Assembly: GCF_018278905.1 (NCBI RefSeq)
Contig: NZ_CP046600.1
Span: 1,736,001 to 1,800,000 of the forward strand
DNA: 64,000 bases
Direction: 5' to 3'
Source: Mycobacterium spongiae
Lineage (GTDB): Bacteria > Actinomycetota > Actinomycetes > Mycobacteriales > Mycobacteriaceae
The position numbers were made by a program, and so were the translations under genes. Positions within the stretch are counted from its first letter, which is position 1; the number at the start of each line of letters is the position of its first letter. The notes beneath the pieces were generated by a model that saw only the letters and a program-made list of their open reading frames with translations, did not search any database and was not told where the DNA came from. Shown one piece after another: positions 1 to 10,829 of this stretch.

Positions 1-2310
1 GCTGGGCTGCGTGGCCTGCTGCGGGTGATCGGCAGCGAACATCCGTTCTTGCGGGCTACCCAAATCGACGTGGACGAGCAGTCGGATGTGGAGCAGGTGG
101 CCAGGCAACTGCTGGCCGGAACGGAGGAAGACGAGACGGCTTGGCGCGACGGCGAATGGCATCGGGCGCGGTTGTGTCCCACGCCGCTCGGCCCCGAAGA
201 ACGGCGAACCACCACCGTCAGCCAAGAAACTGAGGGGATGCGTCTGCAGATTCGCACACCCGGTGACTTGCAAACGATGGAATTCGTTGCGTTCGAAAGG
301 GTTCCGCCGGGGCCGGGACAGATCGAGGTCGCCGTCAGCGCATCGAGTATCAACTTCGCCGACGTCCTCGTGACATTTGGCCGATACCCCAGCTTCGAGG
401 GGCGGCTGCCTGCGTTGGGCACCGATTTCACCGGCGTGGTGACCGCGGTCGGGCCCGGCGTGACCGATCACCGGGTCGGTGATCGTGTCGGCGGAATGTC
501 CCCCGACGGATGCTGGGCCACGTTTGTCACCTGTGACGCCCGCCTGGCCGCAGCTCTGCCGCCAGGCCTCACCGACGGCCAGGCCGCCGCGGTGACGACA
601 GCGCACGCCACCGCCTGGTACGGCCTTAACGATCTGGCCCGCATCAAGGCTGGCGACCGGGTGCTGATCCACTCCGCGACCGGGGGAGTGGGGCAGGCGG
701 CGATCGCGATCGCCCGCGCCGCGGGAGCCGAGATCTTTGCCACCGCGGGCAGCGAAGCGCGTCGAGAACTATTGCACAACATGGGTATTGAGCATGTCTA
801 TGACTCGCGGAGCGTGGAGTTCGCCGAGCAGATACGCCGTGACACCGACGGGTACGGCGTCGACATCGTGCTCAACTCCGTGACCGGAGCCGCGCAACTC
901 GCCGGGCTGAAACTGCTGGCGCTGGGTGGACGGTTCGTTGAGATCGGCAAGCGTGACATCTACGGCGACACCAAGCTGGGGCTCTTCCCGTTCCGTCGCA
1001 ACCTGACGTTCTACGCCGTCGATCTGGGGTTGATGTCGGTCAGCCATCCCGATCAGGCCAAAGAACTCTTGAACACGGTGTACCGGCTCACCGCCGAGGG
1101 CACGCTGCCGATCCCGGAAAGCACGCATTACCCGCTTGCCGAGGCTGCGACCGCTATCCGGGTGATGAGCGCCGCCGAACACACGGGCAAACTCGTTCTT
1201 GACATCCCGCGGACCGGGCGTAGCAGCGTGGTGATGCCTCCGGCGCAAGTTCCTGTGTTTCGCGCCGACGGCGCCTACATCGTTACTGGCGGCTTGGGAG
1301 GTCTCGGACTGTTCCTGGCCTCAAAGATGGCCGCTGCGGGCTGTGGCCGGATCGTGCTGACCGCACGCTCGCAGCCCAACCCCAAAGCCCGCCAAGCCAT
1401 CGATCGGCTACGCGCGACCGGGGCGGACATCGTGGTGGAATGCGGCAACATCGCCGAAGCCGACACCGCTGATCGCCTCGTGAGCGCAGCAACCGCCACC
1501 GGGCTGCCGGTGCGCGGAGTGCTGCACGCGGCGGCGGTGGTGGAGGATGCCACGCTGAGCAATATCACCGACGAGCTCATCGACCGCGATTGGGCGCCTA
1601 AGGTTTTCGGGGCCTGGCACCTGCACCGAGCCACCGACGGACAGCCAGTGGACTGGTTCTGCCTGTTCTCCTCGGGAGCAGCACTCTTGGGCTCGCCCGG
1701 TCAGGGTGCCTACGCGGCGCCCAACAGCTGGTTGGACGCTTTCGCCCACTGGCGGCGCGCTGCGGGCCTGCCGGCTACCGCGATCGCCTGGGGTGCCTGG
1801 GCAGAGGTCGGGCGCGCCACGTTCTTGGCTGAGGGCGGCGAGGTCATGATCAGCCCCGATGAGGGTGCCTACGCCTTCGAGACGCTGCTGCGCCATGACC
1901 GCACTTACACCGGCTATGTGCCGATCATCGGAGCCCCGTGGCTGAGCGCCCTCGTCCAACGCGGTCCGTTCGCCGAAATGTTCAAGTCCACGGGACTAGG
2001 CGCGGCAGGCCCGAGCAAATTCCGTAGCGAGCTGATCGCGCTGCCGCCCGAAGAGTGGCCCGGCCGGCTGCGGCGCCTGCTCGTGGAGCAAGCCAGTCTG
2101 ATCCTTCGCCGCACCGTCGACGCCGACCGTCCATTCGTCGAGTACGGCCTCGACTCGCTGGGCATGCTGGAGCTGCGCACCCGTGTTGAAACCGAAATCG
2201 GGATACGGCTCACCCCGAATATGGTTGCCACCCACAACACAGTGCGCGCCTTGGCTCAGTACCTGGCCGACACGCTGCTGGCCGAAGAGGCGCAACCAGC
2301 CGAATGCTGA
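1..2310 (+). CDS. mas: Mycocerosic acid synthase, C-terminal part (5' end outside window)
   Basis: The frame is open through the left edge, so this is the 3' end of a longer gene. Mas is an iterative type I polyketide synthase that extends a fatty acyl chain with methylmalonyl-CoA to make mycocerosic acids. Visible in order are the end of the region before the ER, an enoylreductase (NADPH loop HSATGGVG around base 675), a ketoreductase (TGGLGGLG around base 1285, with the SSG and GAYAAPNSW active-site region around 1670-1730) and an ACP with GLDSLG around base 2150. The order ER-KR-ACP and the position convergent with papA5 match mas in M. tuberculosis. KS, AT and DH must lie to the left. The stop TGA is 32 bp from the end of papA5. 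Certain as to family; Mas rather than a Mas-like Pks paralogue is inferred from position. Confidence 0.93.
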   Translation, partial: AGLRGLLRVIGSEHPFLRATQIDVDEQSDVEQVARQLLAGTEEDETAWRDGEWHRARLCPTPLGPEERRTTTVSQETEGMRLQIRTPGDLQTMEFVAFERVPPGPGQIEVAVSASSINFADVLVTFGRYPSFEGRLPALGTDFTGVVTAVGPGVTDHRVGDRVGGMSPDGCWATFVTCDARLAAALPPGLTDGQAAAVTTAHATAWYGLNDLARIKAGDRVLIHSATGGVGQAAIAIARAAGAEIFATAGSEARRELLHNMGIEHVYDSRSVEFAEQIRRDTDGYGVDIVLNSVTGAAQLAGLKLLALGGRFVEIGKRDIYGDTKLGLFPFRRNLTFYAVDLGLMSVSHPDQAKELLNTVYRLTAEGTLPIPESTHYPLAEAATAIRVMSAAEHTGKLVLDIPRTGRSSVVMPPAQVPVFRADGAYIVTGGLGGLGLFLASKMAAAGCGRIVLTARSQPNPKARQAIDRLRATGADIVVECGNIAEADTADRLVSAATATGLPVRGVLHAAAVVEDATLSNITDELIDRDWAPKVFGAWHLHRATDGQPVDWFCLFSSGAALLGSPGQGAYAAPNSWLDAFAHWRRAAGLPATAIAWGAWAEVGRATFLAEGGEVMISPDEGAYAFETLLRHDRTYTGYVPIIGAPWLSALVQRGPFAEMFKSTGLGAAGPSKFRSELIALPPEEWPGRLRRLLVEQASLILRRTVDADRPFVEYGLDSLGMLELRTRVETEIGIRLTPNMVATHNTVRALAQYLADTLLAEEAQPAEC

Positions 2311-2342
2311 CTAGCGGATGCTGCGGTTCGCACGCTGTTGGG

Positions 2343-3602
2343 TCACTCCATGACCCAGCCATACTCCGACGGTATGGAGCACAGCAGCGACCGAACGGCT
2401 TCGACGGACTCTCCCGAGGCTTCTTTTGCTCCGTGATGCTCGATCGAAAGCCGCCCCGCGGCGATTGAGCAGGCGTAGAAGTCAATGGGAATGTCAATAG
2501 AACAGTAGACCTCGCTGTAAAAGTCTTCCAGTTCAACACCTTCGGGCATCGGCAAGGAAGGCAGCGAGCTGACGTTGGTGCAGCAGACTGCTGGTGGCAG
2601 ACCTGGAGGGGTGCCGCGGAATTCCATGCCCGAGTGAAACACCGATTGCTGAATCAGACCGTCGGCCAGGTCGGCTCGCAGTGTTTCCACGATATCGGTT
2701 GCCAGCTCGACAATGTCGGTATAGGGCTCGATCTCGGCGAGGTAGGTTGCCACCCCCAAGGGGTTGGTGCCTTCAGTCGCGCCCACGGGCGGGCTGAGCA
2801 GATACCGCAAATCTACGGAGTACAGGTAGGGAATCGGAATGTGGGGGGTATCGCGGAGCTGCCACTCGGCCAGCAGGATGGCTGCCGCCAACACGGCGTT
2901 GAGGCTCAGGCCGTTGTCACGGCTGAACTGCTCGAGATCGGCTGTTTCCTGCTCGGTAAGCCGGCACCTGTTGGCTGGAACAGCTTGGGGTGAAGCAGTA
3001 CTCGGCGTGACCGGGGGCTGTGGTGCGGCCGGCAGATCGTAAGCGAACATCACCGGAAGGAAACGTTCTAAGCCCGATCGTCCCCGCTGTTCGATCCCGC
3101 GCTCCTGCAGCACGACCTCCACCGCCTTGGGTGCCGGCTCGGGTATTACCGGACCAGGGTCACCGGTAGCCACCACCGCGGTGTAGCGCAGGAACAGCTC
3201 CCCAAGCAGGGCGGCGATGTGGTGGCCGTCGGCCAGGCTGTGGTGGACATACGCGGTGAGCCGGGTCCCGCCGTCGCACGGCATTAATCGCAGATTGAAC
3301 AGCGACACGCTCTGGTCGAGCCGCACCCCCGGGTCTTCGATCGGTGTTCCGTTGCTGCCGTCGACGACCCATATTCCCGGGTGGAGCAGGTCGTCGGCAA
3401 CGATGGAGTGGTTCCCATCGGGTCCCTGTTCCAGGTGAGCGGTGAATACTGGGTGCGCCTCGAGGAGCGCGTCGAATGCGTCGGACAGCGCATCGACATC
3501 GACGGGAGCGCCTACTTGCACCGTGAACGAGGTGAAGGTCTGGTATTGCGCAAAAAACTCTTCGCTGTGCGCCAGCTTTCGGATCACGGATCCGGGAAAC
3601 AC
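2343..3602 (-). CDS. papA5: Phthiocerol/phthiodiolone dimycocerosyl transferase
   Basis: 419 residues, close to the 422 I recall for M. tuberculosis PapA5. It transfers mycocerosyl chains from Mas onto the two hydroxyls of phthiocerol, the last step in assembling PDIM. The acyltransferase motif HHxxxDG is intact as HHSLADG at residues 120-126, with catalytic His121 by family alignment. The N-terminus MFPGSVIRKL and C-terminus PSEYGWVME match the family ends, which supports the start chosen. It is the last gene of the minus-strand pps-drr operon, 42 bp after drrC, and converges on mas. No damage is seen. Confidence 0.96.
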   Translation of the reverse strand: MFPGSVIRKLAHSEEFFAQYQTFTSFTVQVGAPVDVDALSDAFDALLEAHPVFTAHLEQGPDGNHSIVADDLLHPGIWVVDGSNGTPIEDPGVRLDQSVSLFNLRLMPCDGGTRLTAYVHHSLADGHHIAALLGELFLRYTAVVATGDPGPVIPEPAPKAVEVVLQERGIEQRGRSGLERFLPVMFAYDLPAAPQPPVTPSTASPQAVPANRCRLTEQETADLEQFSRDNGLSLNAVLAAAILLAEWQLRDTPHIPIPYLYSVDLRYLLSPPVGATEGTNPLGVATYLAEIEPYTDIVELATDIVETLRADLADGLIQQSVFHSGMEFRGTPPGLPPAVCCTNVSSLPSLPMPEGVELEDFYSEVYCSIDIPIDFYACSIAAGRLSIEHHGAKEASGESVEAVRSLLCSIPSEYGWVME

Positions 3603-3644
3603 CTTAAGACTCCCGTCTTTTCATGTGCGCGTCACTGTCCTGGG

Positions 3645-4472
3645 TCAATGCATGCAGGCCCGTCGATACCCCAGTGCCAAGGGGATGGCGCACGCCGCGG
3701 CGATGCCCGCGGTCCACAGCAGAGTTGCGATCATCGGTGCCGCGACCGGCCCGCCCAACGACAATCCGCGCATGGTCTCGACGGCATAGCTCACTGGCTG
3801 ATGCGCGACGATGGGCTGAATCCAGCCCGGATATTGGTCCACCGGAAGGAGCCCGGTGGAAAAGAAAATCGCGACCACTTGCACAACCTCAACCGCCTCA
3901 ACGATGATGATATTCGTCGTGTACAACGCGACGGTCGTGACCAGTGTGGCGAATGCCATGCTCAGGATCACCGGAACAGCAACCCACACGATGCTGGGGA
4001 CGAGGCCCTGCTGAAACCGGAAACCCAACATGATTCCAGCGCCCAGCATCAGCAGTGTGGTGATCAATATCCGTATCGCCTCGGCGACGACTCGGGCGAG
4101 CAAGCTCGATGCCCGGTGCACGGGCAGCACCCAAAGCCGGGAAAGCAGGCCGCTGGAGCGTTCGCGGATCAGGTCGATCGCGACGAACGCCGATCCACTG
4201 ATCCCACCGCCGAGAGCGATCAACGGCACGATGCTGTATATCGCACTCTGCCCGGTCGCGACGTAGGCGATCCGCGAGAACACGATATTCATCGTCAGTA
4301 GGAACAGAATCGGTAGCACAAGGGATTCGACGACGGTAACGACGTCACGCCCCCACCGAGTCAGGATGCGCCTGGTGAGCACGAGAGTTTGCGGAACCAG
4401 CAGTCGTAGCGAATTCTCCGGGTGTTGCCAGCGCACCTGACGAAGCCCGGCTTCTTGAATCGTCGCAGTCAT
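3645..4472 (-). CDS. drrC: PDIM ABC exporter permease DrrC
   Basis: 275-residue integral membrane protein of the ABC-2 permease type, with about six hydrophobic segments. With DrrA and DrrB it forms the ABC transporter needed to place PDIM in the outer cell wall. The conserved blocks YSIVPLIALGG, LSRLWVLPVHRASSL and YPGWIQPIVAHQPVSYA are readable. A longer frame continues upstream into drrB, but the start MTATIQEAG at 4472 gives the family length and overlaps the drrB stop as ATGA, so it is preferred. Translation is probably coupled to drrB. Confidence 0.93.
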   Translation of the reverse strand: MTATIQEAGLRQVRWQHPENSLRLLVPQTLVLTRRILTRWGRDVVTVVESLVLPILFLLTMNIVFSRIAYVATGQSAIYSIVPLIALGGGISGSAFVAIDLIRERSSGLLSRLWVLPVHRASSLLARVVAEAIRILITTLLMLGAGIMLGFRFQQGLVPSIVWVAVPVILSMAFATLVTTVALYTTNIIIVEAVEVVQVVAIFFSTGLLPVDQYPGWIQPIVAHQPVSYAVETMRGLSLGGPVAAPMIATLLWTAGIAAACAIPLALGYRRACMH

Positions 4473-5320
4473 CGTTGCCGTTTCGACAACACGAGAATGG
4501 CTAGCGGCACCAGAAACACGACAAACCCCAGCCCCCACGCCACTGTGGGGGCAACGGTGGACCACGTCACGGACCCGATGCGCGGGTTGGTATCTCCGGC
4601 CAGGGCACGCAGTACCTCCACGATCTGGGAGATCGGCTGATTGCGGACCACGGGCTGGATCCACCGAGGAAACAATTTGATCGGTTGGACGCCCACGGAT
4701 AGCAGCCCGAAGATCAGGACGGGCAGACTCAGCAGCGGCAGCATGGCGTCGGGATTACCGCTTGCGGTGCCGATCAGGTCTGCCCCGAACGACAGTAGTG
4801 CCCCCACCAGGATCACCAATAGGCAAAAGCCGGCGATGTAGCCGGCTCCGTGGTAGAAGCGGAATCCGATCACGTGACCGCAGATCAGCGACACCGCCAG
4901 GGCGATGCAGCATCGGTACACGCTCGCCGACGTACGCGCAAGCACCGGGGTCAGCGGCGCGATCGGCATGGACCCGAAGCGGCGGTTGACGCCGTCGAGG
5001 GTATCGGTCGCGGCCCGGAATGCGGCGGAGATGGCGGCGAGCGCGACGGCCTGCATTGCGATGAGCGGCGTGATGTATTGGCCGAGGCTGCTGGCGATGC
5101 CGCTGTTGGCACCGACGACGTAGTGGCTCCACGGTTTGGAGAACGGGATATAGAAGGCCGCCGTGAAGCCCACCGCCCCGCCGATCAGGGTGATGAGCTC
5201 GCCGTTGCGCAGAGCCGGAGTGATGACACGCACGGTGAGTACCCACCATTGTCCGAACATCGACGTGCGGGGCCTCTCGTCGGTGTTGCCCAGGGCCGGC
5301 GCCAATGCTTGAGGGCTCAT
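4469..5320 (-). CDS. drrB: PDIM ABC exporter permease DrrB
   Basis: 283-residue ABC-2 type permease with multiple hydrophobic helices. Conserved stretches NLGQYITPL-like (SLGQYITPLIAMQAV), FRAATDTLDGVNRRF and NPDAMLPLLSLPVLIFGLL identify it as the DrrB partner of the PDIM exporter. The start ATG overlaps the drrA stop by 4 bp and its stop overlaps the drrC start by 4 bp, so drrABC is one translationally coupled unit downstream of ppsE. The first ~20 residues are variable compared with M. tuberculosis. No disruption is seen. Confidence 0.94.
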   Translation of the reverse strand: MSPQALAPALGNTDERPRTSMFGQWWVLTVRVITPALRNGELITLIGGAVGFTAAFYIPFSKPWSHYVVGANSGIASSLGQYITPLIAMQAVALAAISAAFRAATDTLDGVNRRFGSMPIAPLTPVLARTSASVYRCCIALAVSLICGHVIGFRFYHGAGYIAGFCLLVILVGALLSFGADLIGTASGNPDAMLPLLSLPVLIFGLLSVGVQPIKLFPRWIQPVVRNQPISQIVEVLRALAGDTNPRIGSVTWSTVAPTVAWGLGFVVFLVPLAILVLSKRQR

Positions 5321-6309
5321 TGCATCACCCCGGAAAGGTGGCCCGGCGCCCGGGACCCGCTGGGATCGGCCGTCATGGAAAGGAATACGTCGTCGAGCGA
5401 CGGCCTGCGGAGCGCGATGTCGGCGAGTTCGATGTTCGCGGTGTTGAGCTGCCGCGCCGCTTCGATCAGCGTGCTCGTGCCATCGGGTGCCGGCATGATG
5501 ATCCGGTCTGACTCGGGCGTCAGCATGGCCCTATGTTGTTCGGGCAAGAGCGAACCCAGTGCCTCGACAACAGCGTGGAGGTCGTTGACATCGCGCGGCA
5601 CTATTTCGCAGAAGGTGTCGCCTGCGCTGTGCTTGAGTTCATCCGCGGTGCCTTCGGCGATGACCGTGCCGCGATCGATCAAGATGATCCGGTCACTGAG
5701 CGCATCGGCCTCCTCGAGGTATTGGGTGGTCAGCAGCGTGGCGATGCCGAACTTCTTGAAATTGCCGACCAGATCCCAAATCGCCTGCCTACTGCGGGGG
5801 TCCAGGCCCGTTGTGGGCTCATCCAGGAACGCGACCTGGGGCCGGACCACCAATCCGCAGGCGATGTCTATTTTTCGGCGCATGCCTCCCGAATATGTGC
5901 TCACGCGCCGCTTCGCGGCATCCGCAAGGTCGAACTGCGCCAGCAGTTCCCGCGCCCGGCGGCGCGCATCTGCTTTGCTCAGCCCGTACAGGCGACCGAA
6001 CATCACCAGGTTCTGTTCGCCGGAGAGCATGTCGTCGACGGCCACGTGCTGCCCGGTGACCATGATCGCGCGGCGCACACCGGCCGGTTGGGAAACGACG
6101 TCATGGCCGGCGACGGTCGCGAAGCCGTGATCCGGTTTGGTCAGCGTGGACAGGATGTCGACCATGGTCGTTTTCCCCGCGCCATTCGGGCCAAGCAGAC
6201 CGATCACCTCACCGGCGCCGACGTCGAAATTGACGTCATCCAAAGCCACAACATCGCCGAATCTCTTGCGAATTCCACGAACTACTACAGCGTTGTCGCC
6301 CTCGCGCAT
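5317..6309 (-). CDS. drrA: PDIM ABC exporter ATP-binding protein DrrA
   Basis: 330-residue ATPase that powers the DrrABC PDIM exporter. Walker A is GPNGAGKTT (about residues 42-50), the ABC signature is YSGGMRRKIDIA and Walker B is QVAFLDEPTTGLDPRSR, followed by the His-loop region TTQYLEEADALSDR. A GTG eight codons upstream (6333) would overlap ppsE. The ATG at 6309 is preferred because it is preceded by a good Shine-Dalgarno (GAGGAGAAG) about 4 bases away and begins MREGDNAVVV, like the M. tuberculosis protein. The gene follows ppsE after a 20-bp gap and overlaps drrB by 4 bp. Confidence 0.94.
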   Translation of the reverse strand: MREGDNAVVVRGIRKRFGDVVALDDVNFDVGAGEVIGLLGPNGAGKTTMVDILSTLTKPDHGFATVAGHDVVSQPAGVRRAIMVTGQHVAVDDMLSGEQNLVMFGRLYGLSKADARRRARELLAQFDLADAAKRRVSTYSGGMRRKIDIACGLVVRPQVAFLDEPTTGLDPRSRQAIWDLVGNFKKFGIATLLTTQYLEEADALSDRIILIDRGTVIAEGTADELKHSAGDTFCEIVPRDVNDLHAVVEALGSLLPEQHRAMLTPESDRIIMPAPDGTSTLIEAARQLNTANIELADIALRRPSLDDVFLSMTADPSGSRAPGHLSGVMQ

Positions 6310-6329
6310 CAGCTTCTCCTCGGCCGGGA

Positions 6330-9300
6330 TCACGACGCGTCGAGGGTCGACAGGTCCACCAGAGCGCCAGCTTCGGTGGCGCCGACGTCGTCGCTGTCGT
6401 CCTGCTGCGCCGCGATGCCGTCCTGGATCAACTCGCTCAGCGCGAGCGGGAAGCTATCCATGAGCGCTTGTGCGGTCTCGCCCGCGATCCGCCGGGTGTC
6501 GTACCACCAGTCGAGATGCAGCACGCCGCCACACCGATAAGCCCGCAGTTCGATGGCATGTCCCAGCCCGGGGATCGCTTCGCGCACCGGCATGGCGATG
6601 TCGGACGCCAACTGTGCCGGCGCGGCCGCACCCGCATCAGCGGATGGCAGCTCCGGGATCATGCCGGCATACCGGAAGTGGATGTCGGGTGGGCGTTGCG
6701 CACCGAAAACCCGACCCGTCGCGGCGTAGACATACCGCAGCAGCCCGTATCCGGCGCCATAGTGCGGAACGGACTTGACGGTGTCATGAACCGCCGTGAG
6801 CTGTTCAATCGCAGCGGCGCCTCGCTGTTTCGAGCACGCGAGCGGAACCGGGTAGTACGTCGTGAACCAGCCGACAGTTCTGCGCACGTCGACATCCGGT
6901 CGCAGCACCGAGCGCCCCTCGCCCTCGAGTTCCACAGCGATCACGCCCTCGCCGACCGTCCGGGCGATCGTTCGTCCCAGCGCGGCAAGCAGGATCTCTT
7001 GAATCGACCGTCGGAATCTGCGCCGAGCGTCGTCGAGCTCGGATGTCTGATCAACGCCCAGGGCGCTCGACAGCCGAGTCAGATCGTCGGCGGCGGGGGA
7101 TGGGGACCTCTCTGCGTTGGGAGCGGCCTCGGCCAGCCAGAGACTTGTCTTGCTTGCGTTGTCGACCCAGAACTTGCGAGTATCCAGAGCCGCCGGATGT
7201 GTCGCGAGGGTCGCGTATCGCAGTGACCAGTCTCGCCATCCGGTGGCGACCGATTCCAGTGTGATTTCCTGGCCCGCCAGCTGTTGCCCGAACGCGGTGA
7301 TGATGTCTGTCGCCACGATCTGGCTCGATGAGCTGTCGGCGACCGTTTCGTGCAGGCCAAGACCCAGGTAGTGCGCACCGCCAGGAGCGGCCGTGATGTG
7401 CACGGCAGTCAGCGCCGCGTTCGAGGCACCGTGCTCGGCAATAAACTCAGCCAGGGTGTCTGATGCCGCAGCCTGTTCGTCGGTTGCTTCCTCGGGAAGC
7501 GACCGGGTCACCAGCTGGGTGAATTCCGCTGGTGGTCCGATGTGCTGCTCCCATATTCCCTCGCGCTCGACGAGGTTGAGGCGCAATGCGTCGTGGTGGT
7601 TTATCACCGCGGTCAGCACCGCCCGAATGTCTTCGGCGCCCACGGTGGGCTCCAGGCGAAAGATCAACGGGACGCGCCAGCGGCCCGTCTCGCGCAACCC
7701 TCGTTCAAGGAAGTACGAGACGTTCGGTCCAACGACCGGGTTAGCCTGCGCCTCAGGAGGTTTTGTCAATCCACTCGCGGCGAACGCGGCATCGACGGCG
7801 GTGGTCAGCGAGGCTAAGGTCGGGTATTCGTACAGATCCTGCGGTGTGATGATCAGGCCCTCGTTGGCGGCGGTCATGGCGATGCTGATGGCTATCAGGG
7901 AATCGCCACCGAGTTCAAAGAAATTTGCGTTCCGATCGACCGCGGTGACACCCAGGCACTGCTGCCAGATGCGCTGCAACGTGGCCTCGGTTTGTGACCT
8001 ACCGTTGCGCACCGCCTCGACGTTGGAGACCCCTGTCGGTGAGCCAGCGCCGGAACCCGACCCTGCGGCTACCGGCGAGCCGTTGGTTCCGGCCGGCAGG
8101 TGCGCCACCAGGTTGAGATTGGGTTCGACCCAATGCCGCTGGCGCTCAAATGGATACCCGGGTAGCGAAACGACGCGCGGCTGTTCGGGTCGCAGCGGCG
8201 ACCAGTCAACGTCGATTCCGGCTGACCAGAGTTCGCCGAGGCCGCGAAGGAAAGTGTCGCGGTCGTCGACGTTCTGAACGGGGTGGCGCATGAGACGAAC
8301 CGCGCGGTGCCCGGTCGACCACTTGGGGTGGCGGATCGCCGAGCCAGTCAGGCTCCCGCCCGGACCGACCTCGACCAGGATCCGAGCCGGATCGCTCAGC
8401 AGCACATCGAGTTCATCGGAGAACCTGATCGTCGATTTGATTTGACGCGTCCAGCTGTCCGGGTCTGTTGCCTGCTCGGCGGACATCCACGTTCCGGTGA
8501 GGTTGCTCAGCAACGGTTTGTGCGGAGCGCGCAGCTCCTGACGCGACAGGAACTCGTGGAATTCTGCCAGCATCGGATCCATCGAGCTCGTGTGAAACGC
8601 ATGGGTCGCACGCACCCGTCGAACCGGTATCTCATGGTGGCGAAGGTGTTTGGTGAATGCGCGTAGTCCGTCGTCGGGTCCGGCGACCACGCAGTTACCG
8701 GGATCGTTCACTGCTGAGAGTTCGACTCCCTCAAAGACGTGCTCGGCCAAGTGCGCGGCGATCTCGTCGGGGCTCACCGCCACTGCAACCATGGCGCCCG
8801 CGGGCGACTCGTGCATCAGACGGGCGCGCAACGATACTGTTTTGATTGCTGTCGCAAGATCGAAGATTCCCGCCAACGTGGCCGCGATGTATTCGCCGGT
8901 GCTGTAGCCGATGTACGCCCCGGGTTGCACACCAAAGGTTTCCACCAACTTCGCGAGCGCGTACTCCACCGTGAACAGGGCGGGCTGCGAACGGTCAATA
9001 CGCTCCAAATCGCCAGCGGTACCGCTGAACACGGCGGCATGCAGATCGAGATCCAGCTCTTCACGGAATCCCTCGGCGCAGGCGTCGAAGTGCTCGGCGA
9101 AAACCGGCTCGGTGTCGTAAAGCCCTTTGGCCATGCCGACGTGTTGAGCGCCCTGACCGGGAAACAAGAAAACGGCGCCGCCGGAGTCAGGGGCAGCGTC
9201 GTCCGCGCTATCCGGGCCTTTGCCGACGAAAACGTTGTCGTGCTCGGGCTCCCGCAAAATCGCAGCTGCCTGCTCGGTGTCGCCGACGACGGCCGCCATC

Positions 9301-10829
9301 CGGACGGTGTGCTGGCGGCGCCCGGCGAGAGTGTAGGCAACGTTGGACAGATCCAGCTCCGGCGCGCCGGACAGTGCAGTAGCCAACGCGGCTCGCGATT
9401 CGGCCAGCGCCGCAGGTGTTCTTGCTGACAACAGGAGAACCTGGCGTTCGATCCGACGTGCTGGAGCTTCGGATTCTTCTTGAGGTGCTTCTAGTGGGGC
9501 TTCCTCTAAGACGACGTGGGCGTTGGTACCGCCGACCCCGAACGAGCTGACTCCGGCGCGACGGACTCCGTCGCATTCCCATGGTCCGTACTTGTTTCTC
9601 ACGGTGAACGGACTTTGATCGAGACGCAGTTCGGGGTTGGGACTGGTGAAGTGCAGCGTGGCCGGAATGGCCTTGTTCTTCAGGCACAAGATCGTCTTGA
9701 CCAGAGCTGCGATTCCCGCGGCGACTTCCAGGTGGCCGATGTTCGACTTGACCGAGCCGAGCACACAGGGAGCCGTGCGGGTCTTCTGTGACACGCCGAA
9801 TGCCGTACGGAGCCCTTCGATTTCGATCGGGTCACCCAGCGGGGTGCCGGTTCCGTGGGTCTCGACATAGCTCACGGTCGACGAGTCGATGCCCGCGACG
9901 GCCTGTGCCTCGGCGATGACATCGGCCTGAGCGGCCGCACTTGGCGCCGCATATCCCATCTTGGCCGAGCCGTCGTTGTTGATCGCCGACCCGCGGATGA
10001 CGGCGTGGATGCGGTCCCCGGCGTCGACGGCCGCCTGCAGGGTCTTGAGGGCCACCATCGCGACGCCGCTGCCGAAGACGGTACCGTCGGCTCGCACGTC
10101 GAAGGGCCGGCAGTGCCCGACTGCCGAGACCATGGATCCCGGCGAGTTCCAGTAACCAACGCGGTGGGGGACGTTCAACGACACCCCGCCTGCCAGCGCC
10201 ATGTCGCATTCGCCGCTGAGCAGGCTCAGGCAGGCGAGGTGGACCGCGACCAGCGACGACGAGCACGCGGTTTGGACCGCGATGCTCGGACCCCGCAGAT
10301 TGAGCTGGTGAGATACCCGCGTCGCCAGGAAATCCTTGTCGTTCTGCAGAAACAAGTTGAACTGTTCGAAGGTGAGTCCCTCGGCCAGGACGGCGTTGGG
10401 GTCGCGGTGCGACAGCAGGTTGTGCAAGAGATAGCCGCTGGGAGAGCTGGTTCCATAGACGCCGATGGAGCCGTCGAACCGCGCGGGGTCAGCGCCCGCG
10501 TCCTCCAACGTATGCCACGCGCACTGCAGGAATAGCCGATGTTGCGGATCGAGCATCCGAGCGGCCTGCGGAGAAAAGCCGAAAAAGTCCGCGTCAAACT
10601 CCTCGATGCCGTCGACAACCGGTGCTCGCCGCACGTAGGCGGGGTTCGCCAGCGTTTTCTCGCCGACCCCGGCATCGATCAGCTCGGGTTCCGACAGGGT
10701 GACGATCGACTCCTTGCCGCGCCGGAGATTGTCCCACAGCGCCGATACGGAGTTGGCGCCCGGGAATCGGCCGGCCATGCCGACAACGGCGATTGCGTTG
10801 TCAGGCAACGAATCTGGGTTGGTGTTCAC
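6330..10829 (-). CDS. ppsE: Phthiocerol synthesis polyketide synthase PpsE
   Basis: 1499 residues, last module of the phthiocerol synthase. Domains are KS (about 10-430, active Cys189 in QTACSSSL), AT (about 530-860, unusual GYSTGE nucleophile motif near 645), ACP (GGDSL, phosphopantetheine Ser977) and a C-terminal condensation-like domain (about 1040-1450) in which HHxxxDG is degenerate (HETVADS). There is no reductive domain, so the keto group it leaves is reduced or decarboxylated later. The AT carries HAFH, the motif typical of malonyl-type domains, although the family is reported to use methylmalonyl or malonyl. GTG start; overlaps the ppsD stop by 4 bp. Length matches M. tuberculosis PpsE (about 1488). 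Confidence 0.96.
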   Translation of the reverse strand: MNTNPDSLPDNAIAVVGMAGRFPGANSVSALWDNLRRGKESIVTLSEPELIDAGVGEKTLANPAYVRRAPVVDGIEEFDADFFGFSPQAARMLDPQHRLFLQCAWHTLEDAGADPARFDGSIGVYGTSSPSGYLLHNLLSHRDPNAVLAEGLTFEQFNLFLQNDKDFLATRVSHQLNLRGPSIAVQTACSSSLVAVHLACLSLLSGECDMALAGGVSLNVPHRVGYWNSPGSMVSAVGHCRPFDVRADGTVFGSGVAMVALKTLQAAVDAGDRIHAVIRGSAINNDGSAKMGYAAPSAAAQADVIAEAQAVAGIDSSTVSYVETHGTGTPLGDPIEIEGLRTAFGVSQKTRTAPCVLGSVKSNIGHLEVAAGIAALVKTILCLKNKAIPATLHFTSPNPELRLDQSPFTVRNKYGPWECDGVRRAGVSSFGVGGTNAHVVLEEAPLEAPQEESEAPARRIERQVLLLSARTPAALAESRAALATALSGAPELDLSNVAYTLAGRRQHTVRMAAVVGDTEQAAAILREPEHDNVFVGKGPDSADDAAPDSGGAVFLFPGQGAQHVGMAKGLYDTEPVFAEHFDACAEGFREELDLDLHAAVFSGTAGDLERIDRSQPALFTVEYALAKLVETFGVQPGAYIGYSTGEYIAATLAGIFDLATAIKTVSLRARLMHESPAGAMVAVAVSPDEIAAHLAEHVFEGVELSAVNDPGNCVVAGPDDGLRAFTKHLRHHEIPVRRVRATHAFHTSSMDPMLAEFHEFLSRQELRAPHKPLLSNLTGTWMSAEQATDPDSWTRQIKSTIRFSDELDVLLSDPARILVEVGPGGSLTGSAIRHPKWSTGHRAVRLMRHPVQNVDDRDTFLRGLGELWSAGIDVDWSPLRPEQPRVVSLPGYPFERQRHWVEPNLNLVAHLPAGTNGSPVAAGSGSGAGSPTGVSNVEAVRNGRSQTEATLQRIWQQCLGVTAVDRNANFFELGGDSLIAISIAMTAANEGLIITPQDLYEYPTLASLTTAVDAAFAASGLTKPPEAQANPVVGPNVSYFLERGLRETGRWRVPLIFRLEPTVGAEDIRAVLTAVINHHDALRLNLVEREGIWEQHIGPPAEFTQLVTRSLPEEATDEQAAASDTLAEFIAEHGASNAALTAVHITAAPGGAHYLGLGLHETVADSSSSQIVATDIITAFGQQLAGQEITLESVATGWRDWSLRYATLATHPAALDTRKFWVDNASKTSLWLAEAAPNAERSPSPAADDLTRLSSALGVDQTSELDDARRRFRRSIQEILLAALGRTIARTVGEGVIAVELEGEGRSVLRPDVDVRRTVGWFTTYYPVPLACSKQRGAAAIEQLTAVHDTVKSVPHYGAGYGLLRYVYAATGRVFGAQRPPDIHFRYAGMIPELPSADAGAAAPAQLASDIAMPVREAIPGLGHAIELRAYRCGGVLHLDWWYDTRRIAGETAQALMDSFPLALSELIQDGIAAQQDDSDDVGATEAGALVDLSTLDAS

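Noticed and set aside
2339..2357. Small hairpin (TGGGTCA/TGACCCA) between the ends of mas and papA5 as a bidirectional terminator
   Set aside because: It overlaps the papA5 stop and C-terminal codons, which explain the sequence, and there is no U-tract on either side.
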